DNA of 64,000 nucleotides, taken from assembly GCA_020832495.1 (NCBI GenBank), contig JAFIEP010000111.1, positions 54,277-118,276 of the forward strand, written 5' to 3'. A program made the translations under genes and the position numbers. The stretch comes from Acidimicrobiia bacterium (GTDB lineage: Bacteria > Actinomycetota > Acidimicrobiia > Acidimicrobiales > Acidimicrobilacustridaceae). This document shows, piece after piece, positions 60,248 through 64,000 of this stretch; position 1 is the first letter of the stretch; the number at the start of each line of letters is the position of its first letter. Below the pieces are notes generated by a model. The model made no database searches and had not been told where the DNA came from. It saw nothing but the letters and a program-made list of their open reading frames with translations.

Positions 60248-60796
60248 ATGATGCTTTCGCTCCGGTCCCGACGCCTGCTGGCCACCTCATCGGTTGCGGT
60301 GGTGCTCGTAGCCCTCGGCTGCAGCAGCGAGGGGGACGAACGGGCCGAGGACGCCTGCACCACCGACGTGGCCTTCGTCGGTCCCGACGGACCGGTCGAC
60401 CTCACCTCCACCGGCGCCGTGTCGCTCGGACGGGGCGCCACGTACACGATCTACGTCGCCGACGACGACCTCGACGTGGGCGACCTGAGTGCTCGCACTG
60501 CACCCGAGGTGGCCTTCGACGCCACCCTGGTGACGTTGACCATCGGCGTGTTCAACCCCGACGGCACCCCACCACCGCTCGCTGCCGGCGAGGTCGTCGA
60601 CTACACCCCCGAGTTCGGGGTGACGAGCTTCCGGGTCACCTCGCAGACCGGCGACGAACTGTTCGGCGACAGCACCGGCGCCGAGGGCACGGTGACGTTG
60701 GTGGAGGTCGGCGGTCGGGTCTGCGTGGAGGTGGACTACGCCGACGGCGAGAAGCAACTCTCGGGCACCGTGGCGGCCGACGTGCGGGCCCGCTGA
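60248..60796 (+). CDS. Putative lipoprotein, tandem copy 1
   Basis: 182 aa. Basic start and lipobox LVALGC (Cys about 25). One folded domain with a final block GVTSFRVTSQTGDELFGDSTGAEGTVTLVEVGGRVCVEVDYADGEKQLSGTVAADV shared, with changes, with the next gene. Two Cys (CTTDV and VCVEV) could form a disulfide. Unknown family. Confidence 0.78.
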   Translation: MMLSLRSRRLLATSSVAVVLVALGCSSEGDERAEDACTTDVAFVGPDGPVDLTSTGAVSLGRGATYTIYVADDDLDVGDLSARTAPEVAFDATLVTLTIGVFNPDGTPPPLAAGEVVDYTPEFGVTSFRVTSQTGDELFGDSTGAEGTVTLVEVGGRVCVEVDYADGEKQLSGTVAADVRAR

Positions 60797-60859
60797 CCTG
60801 CGGCGTCGATGTTCCCCGCGGTACGGACGAGCACGTCGACGGACTACCGTGCACGCACC

Positions 60860-61495
60860 ATGTTCGGTGCTCATTGCTCCACCCGGCCGCGTCACGGCTC
60901 CTCGGTCAGGATGTCTCGGCACAGGACGGTGGCGGCGGCGATGGCAGCCGCGCTGATGGCCGTCGGCTGCTCGGGTAACGGCAACGGCTCGTCGGCCACC
61001 AACTCGTTGGACGCCGATGGCACCTGTCCTGCGCACGACGTCACCTGGACACCCCTCGGCGGCGATGACGGCAACGGTGGTGCGGTGTCGCTCGACGAGG
61101 TGCTCGTGGTCCGCAACGCGGACGGCACCTTCGTCTCGATGCACCTCGCCGACCGCTCCCTCGACGCCGTGGATCCCGAGCGGCCGCTCGAACCACCCGA
61201 CACCGACGACGGCGGGACCTCGGTGGTGGTGTCGGTCCTGACGGTGAACCCCACCAACGATCCCGAACCCATCGAGGACGGCACGGTGGTCGAGTTCGTC
61301 CCCGAGTCGGGACTCTTGACCTTCCGGGTGGCCACCAGCCACCACGGCGACCTCCTCCGCGACCGCATCGGCGCCGAGGGCACGGTCACCGTCGACGTGC
61401 TCGGCGACGTGGTGTGCGCCCGGATCGACTACCGCGACGGGCGCCAGCGACTGCACGGGGTGGTCCACGCGCCGACCAGGGTGGTGGAGGGATGA
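60860..61495 (+). CDS. Putative lipoprotein, tandem copy 2
   Basis: 211 aa from ATG 60860 (TACCGT 9 nt upstream); ATG 60911 would give a shorter, more usual signal. Lipobox LMAVGC. The C-terminal block LLTFRVATSHHGDLLRDRIGAEGTVTVDVLGDVVCARIDYRDGRQRLHGVVHA aligns with copy 1, so the two are tandem paralogues. It overlaps the sugar dehydrogenase by 4 nt (ATGA). Confidence 0.75.
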   Translation: MFGAHCSTRPRHGSSVRMSRHRTVAAAMAAALMAVGCSGNGNGSSATNSLDADGTCPAHDVTWTPLGGDDGNGGAVSLDEVLVVRNADGTFVSMHLADRSLDAVDPERPLEPPDTDDGGTSVVVSVLTVNPTNDPEPIEDGTVVEFVPESGLLTFRVATSHHGDLLRDRIGAEGTVTVDVLGDVVCARIDYRDGRQRLHGVVHAPTRVVEG

Positions 61496-62691
61496 CGCCC
61501 CGGCGGCTGCTGGCCGTGGTGCTCGCCGGGTTGCTCACCGCTGCCGGCTGCGCCGGCGACGACGAGGCCAGCGCACCACCAGCCCCGGTCACCGGTGACC
61601 GTTCGGAGGCCGTCGGTGCCGCCGACAGCCCGGCGCTCGAGTTGGTGGCCGACGTCGACCTGTCGGTGGCGGTGGCGGCCGATCCGGTCTCGGGGCGACT
61701 GCTGGTGGCCACCAAGGACGGTCGCCTCGTGGCCGTCGATGCCGACGAACCAACGGCAGCCGAGGAGTTGATCGACATCACCGATCGAGTGTCGGACAAC
61801 TTCGAACAGGGCCTGCTCGGCGTGGCCGTCCATCCCACCGGCAGCCACGTCTACCTCTCCTACACCGACCTCGACGGCCACAGTCACATCATCGAGTTCG
61901 CCATGGCCGACGGACGTCCCGACCCGGCAACCGAACGTCTCGTGATGTACGTCGAGCAGCCCGGCGAGAACCACAACGGTGGCACGCTGCGCTTCGACGA
62001 CGACGGACTGCTGTGGATCAGCCTCGGCGACGGCCACGCCCGCACTGGCCTGGGACCCGGCACCAGCGAACGAGCCCAGGACCTGACGTTCCTGCACGGC
62101 TCGATCCTGCGGATCGACCCACGGGCCGACCTGACCGATACCGAGATCGGGTACGGCATCCCCGACGACAACCCCTTCGTCGGCGTGGAGGGCGCCCGAC
62201 CCGAGATCTGGGCCTACGGCCTGCGCAACCCATGGTCGTTCACCATCGACCCCGCCACCGGTGACCTGTGGATCGCCGACGTCGGCCACGACGACTGGGA
62301 CGAGATCAACTACGCCCCGGCGTCCGAGGGCGCCGGCCGAGGGGCCAACTACGGCTGGCCCACCTACGAAGGCCTCGAGCCGTGGGATGGACCGCCCCTC
62401 GACGATCACGTGCCACCGTCGGAGGTGTTCTCCCACGACGACGGGTACTGCGCCCTGGTCGGCGGCCCGACCTATCGCGGTGAGGCGATCGAGTCGCTGG
62501 TCGGCTGGACGCTGATGGGCGATCTCTGCCACCCCGAACTGTTCGCCGTGCGCCCCGACGGCCAGGGTGGCCTCGAGGTCCGTCCCTTGGGCATCGAACT
62601 CGACGGGGTGGTCGGCTTCGGGCTCGACGTCGATGGCGAGGTGCTGGTGGTCACCGGCCGCGAGGGCATCCACGCCTTGGTACCGGCCTGA
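61492..62691 (+). CDS. PQQ-dependent sugar dehydrogenase family lipoprotein
   Basis: 399 aa. Lipobox LTAAGC (Cys about 20). Six-bladed propeller of the soluble glucose/aldose dehydrogenase family: QGLLGVAVHPTG, catalytic His region PGENHNGGTLRFDDDGLLWISLGDGH, YGLRNPWSFTIDPATGDLWIADVGHDDWDEIN and a CALVGGPTYRG loop. Oxidises aldose sugars with PQQ, to be supplied from elsewhere. Coupled to lipoprotein copy 2. Confidence 0.9.
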   Translation: MTPRRLLAVVLAGLLTAAGCAGDDEASAPPAPVTGDRSEAVGAADSPALELVADVDLSVAVAADPVSGRLLVATKDGRLVAVDADEPTAAEELIDITDRVSDNFEQGLLGVAVHPTGSHVYLSYTDLDGHSHIIEFAMADGRPDPATERLVMYVEQPGENHNGGTLRFDDDGLLWISLGDGHARTGLGPGTSERAQDLTFLHGSILRIDPRADLTDTEIGYGIPDDNPFVGVEGARPEIWAYGLRNPWSFTIDPATGDLWIADVGHDDWDEINYAPASEGAGRGANYGWPTYEGLEPWDGPPLDDHVPPSEVFSHDDGYCALVGGPTYRGEAIESLVGWTLMGDLCHPELFAVRPDGQGGLEVRPLGIELDGVVGFGLDVDGEVLVVTGREGIHALVPA

Positions 62692-62713
62692 GCGCTCGGC
62701 AGCCGGGACCCGG

Positions 62714-63691
62714 TCAGCTCAGCAGTGGTCGAGCCGTCGCTCCGAGCAGTTCCACGTTCTCCGGCCGATGGCCGTTGGCCGCCAGGTTGGCGGTGATGCC
62801 GTCGGCACCCGCATCGAGCACCCGCTGCAGCTTCTCGCCGACCTCGTCGGGGTCACCGATGTCGAGCATCGAGTCGACCAGTGCCTTGGTGGCCTCGTCG
62901 GCGGTGTCGAGGTCGATGCCCCGCGCCGCCAGGAAGGCACTGGCGTCGGCGTAGGCCTCGTCGTGGGTGGGGGCGATGCACACGTTGCGCTGCACGCTGA
63001 CGGTGATCTCGCTGCGGTCCCGCCCCAAGCGCTCGCAGTGCGCCGCCAGCGCGTCGAGCTTGCGGGGCACCTCGTCGACGCCGCAGGTGAGGTTCGACTC
63101 ATCCGCGTACTGCGCCACCATTCGCAAGGTCTTCTTCTCACCCGACCCACCGATCATCACCGGCACGTCACCGAGCGGGGGCGGCTGGTTGATGGCGTCG
63201 CGCACCTGGTAGTGGTCACCGTCGAAGGTGGGACGCTCCCCGCGCAGCATGGGCAGGATGATCTGCAGCGCCTCCTCGAGCTTCTCGAACCGGTCGGTGA
63301 AGGTGCCGAAGGGGATGCCGAAGGCGTCGTGTTCGAGTTCGAACCAGCCGGCCCCGATGCCCAGCTGGGCCCGCCCGCCGGAGACCACGTCGAGCGTGGA
63401 GATGATCTTGGCCAGCACTGCGGGGTTGCGGTAGGTGTTCCCGGTGACCAGGGCGCCGAGGCGAACCGTGGTGGTGTGCTGGGCCAGCGCGGCGAGGAGC
63501 GTGTAGCACTCCAGCATGTCGTTCTCGGGCGGGCCCAGCATCGGGAGTTGGTAGAAGTGGTCCATCACCAGGACCGTGTCGAACCCACCCCGCTCAGCGG
63601 CCTTGGCCTGGCGGGCCACGGTGTCGAACAGCGCGCTCGGCTCGACGTCGGGATAGGTGAAGTTCGGGATCTGGTAGCCGAGCCGGGTCAT
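62714..63691 (-). CDS. LLM-class flavin-dependent oxidoreductase (F420-type)
   Basis: 325 aa luciferase-like TIM barrel. MTRLGYQIPNFTYPDV start with AGGAG 6 nt upstream; strands include GGFDTVLVMDHFYQ, VRLGALVTGNTYRNPAVLAKIISTLDVVSGGRAQLGIGAGWFELEHDAFG and VPVMIGGSGEKKTLRMVAQYAD. Such proteins usually use F420 (sometimes FMN) with unknown substrates. It converges on the sugar dehydrogenase gene. Confidence 0.9.
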   Translation of the reverse strand: MTRLGYQIPNFTYPDVEPSALFDTVARQAKAAERGGFDTVLVMDHFYQLPMLGPPENDMLECYTLLAALAQHTTTVRLGALVTGNTYRNPAVLAKIISTLDVVSGGRAQLGIGAGWFELEHDAFGIPFGTFTDRFEKLEEALQIILPMLRGERPTFDGDHYQVRDAINQPPPLGDVPVMIGGSGEKKTLRMVAQYADESNLTCGVDEVPRKLDALAAHCERLGRDRSEITVSVQRNVCIAPTHDEAYADASAFLAARGIDLDTADEATKALVDSMLDIGDPDEVGEKLQRVLDAGADGITANLAANGHRPENVELLGATARPLLS

Positions 63692-63801
63692 CGGTGCTCC
63701 TGGGTTTCGCCCGCCGGGCAGGCTGCGCCGGCGGGACTCCCCAGCCTGCCTTCTTGCCGAGCCGCTGTCCACGACAGCCGAGCGGAGGGCCGGGGTGGCT
63801 G

Positions 63802-63807
63802 CTAGCT
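63802..63807 (+). promoter_or_regulatory. -10-like TAGCTT upstream of the repeat-bearing gene
   Basis: TAGCTT is 34 nt before ATG 63842. A run of eight G (63831-63838) serves as the RBS 3 nt before the ATG. Confidence 0.35.
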
Positions 63808-63841
63808 TCTGGACGTTGAGTGCATGACCAGGGGGGGGTTC

Positions 63842-64000
63842 ATGAGCCAGCAGCGCGCTGAGACGCCGAGACGCCGAGACGCCGAGACGCCGAGACGATG
63901 GTGGCTGGCCGGGTTGGCGGTGTGTGTCCTGATTGCGGCGGTGCTGCCGGCGGCTGAGGCGTCGCCGGGAGGTGACGGTGGCTCGTCGGGTGCGGCCGGG
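63842..64000 (+). CDS. Secreted protein, 5' part only, with tandem-repeat coding start
   Basis: 53 residues are visible before the window ends. The N-terminus (SQQRAETPRRRDAETPRRWW) is encoded by the 8-bp repeat, followed by a hydrophobic signal (LAGLAVCVLIAAVLPAAEA) and a Gly/Ser-rich mature start. Since the repeat unit is 8 bp, any change in copy number shifts the frame. The rest of the protein is unseen. Confidence 0.65.
   Translation, partial: MSQQRAETPRRRDAETPRRWWLAGLAVCVLIAAVLPAAEASPGGDGGSSGAAG
63860..63899 (+). repeat. 8-bp tandem repeat (GAGACGCC), five units
   Basis: Four exact copies and a fifth ending in GAT, inside the 5' coding end of the secreted protein. Adjacent is the G8 run at 63831-63838. 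Both are slippage-prone. Confidence 0.85.

Noticed and set aside
1..64000. tRNA or rRNA genes
   Set aside because: No tRNA-like T-loop/acceptor pattern or rRNA segment noticed while reading; a tRNAscan run would be decisive.

Overview
This is a 64 kb chromosomal stretch of a high-GC actinobacterium. The actinobacterial marks are a WhiB regulator next to a PdtaS-type histidine kinase (the arrangement of whiB1/pdtaS in mycobacteria), the families DUF3090, SCO1664, DUF3107 and DUF3097, F420-linked oxidoreductases, a class E sortase and a Tat-secreted protein. A complete System I cytochrome c maturation operon (ccmABCDEFGHI) is unlike the ResBC-type System II of most studied actinobacteria. Together with acyl-CoA and CoA-transferase enzymes it suggests a deep-branching lineage such as the class Acidimicrobiia. 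That placement is an inference. Gene density is about 95 percent, and no rRNA, tRNA, CRISPR array, insertion sequence or prophage was seen.

Layout. 1-9.9 kb: an LCP envelope protein (cut by the window edge), an acyl-CoA dehydrogenase, a Tat-secreted protein, a Sap/GAP membrane protein, an F420 hydrogenase/dehydrogenase beta-type protein, a lipoprotein, a family 5 uracil-DNA glycosylase, a histidine phosphatase/DUF3090/SCO1664 kinase-like cassette, and a frameshifted antitoxin that runs into a BNR-repeat propeller. 10-24.5 kb: etfBA, a diacylglycerol kinase facing a glycerophosphodiesterase, whiB facing pdtaS, two ArsA-type ATPases with DUF3107, and a tyrS-led operon with an Old Yellow Enzyme, a 2-hydroxyacid dehydrogenase and a sugar-phosphate isomerase. 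24.6-34.8 kb: a lipoprotein, a sulfatase, a PIG-L deacetylase, an Fe-S module (ApbC/Mrp divergent from a SufR-like repressor plus cysteine desulfurase), a FAD-fold protein, a SixA-like phosphatase, DUF3097 and a VapBC pair.

34.9-42.4 kb: the nine-gene ccm operon on the minus strand, with genes overlapping or nearly touching. 42.4-51.2 kb: class E sortase with a septum-formation lipoprotein, two enoyl-CoA hydratases, a GH63-like hydrolase divergent from a glycosyltransferase, a zinc alcohol dehydrogenase and a TetR regulator with two perfect palindromes in front of it. 51.2-64 kb: a methyltransferase-like protein, a coupled pair with an FAD amine-oxidase-like enzyme, a secreted SCP-like/esterase fusion, an RDD membrane protein, a carotenoid oxygenase divergent from a CoA-transferase, an aldo/keto reductase, two tandem paralogous lipoproteins coupled to a PQQ-type sugar dehydrogenase, an LLM flavoprotein, and the start of a secreted protein whose 5' end holds an 8-bp tandem repeat.

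A theme across the window is promoter architecture. About twenty genes have a TANNNT hexamer only 6-9 nt before the start codon, which implies leaderless mRNAs, and I used this to choose several starts. The most system-like items are the phosphatase/DUF3090/kinase-like cassette, the Fe-S module with its shared operator, the ccm operon, the SCP-esterase fusion and the repeat-bearing 5' end at 63.86 kb.
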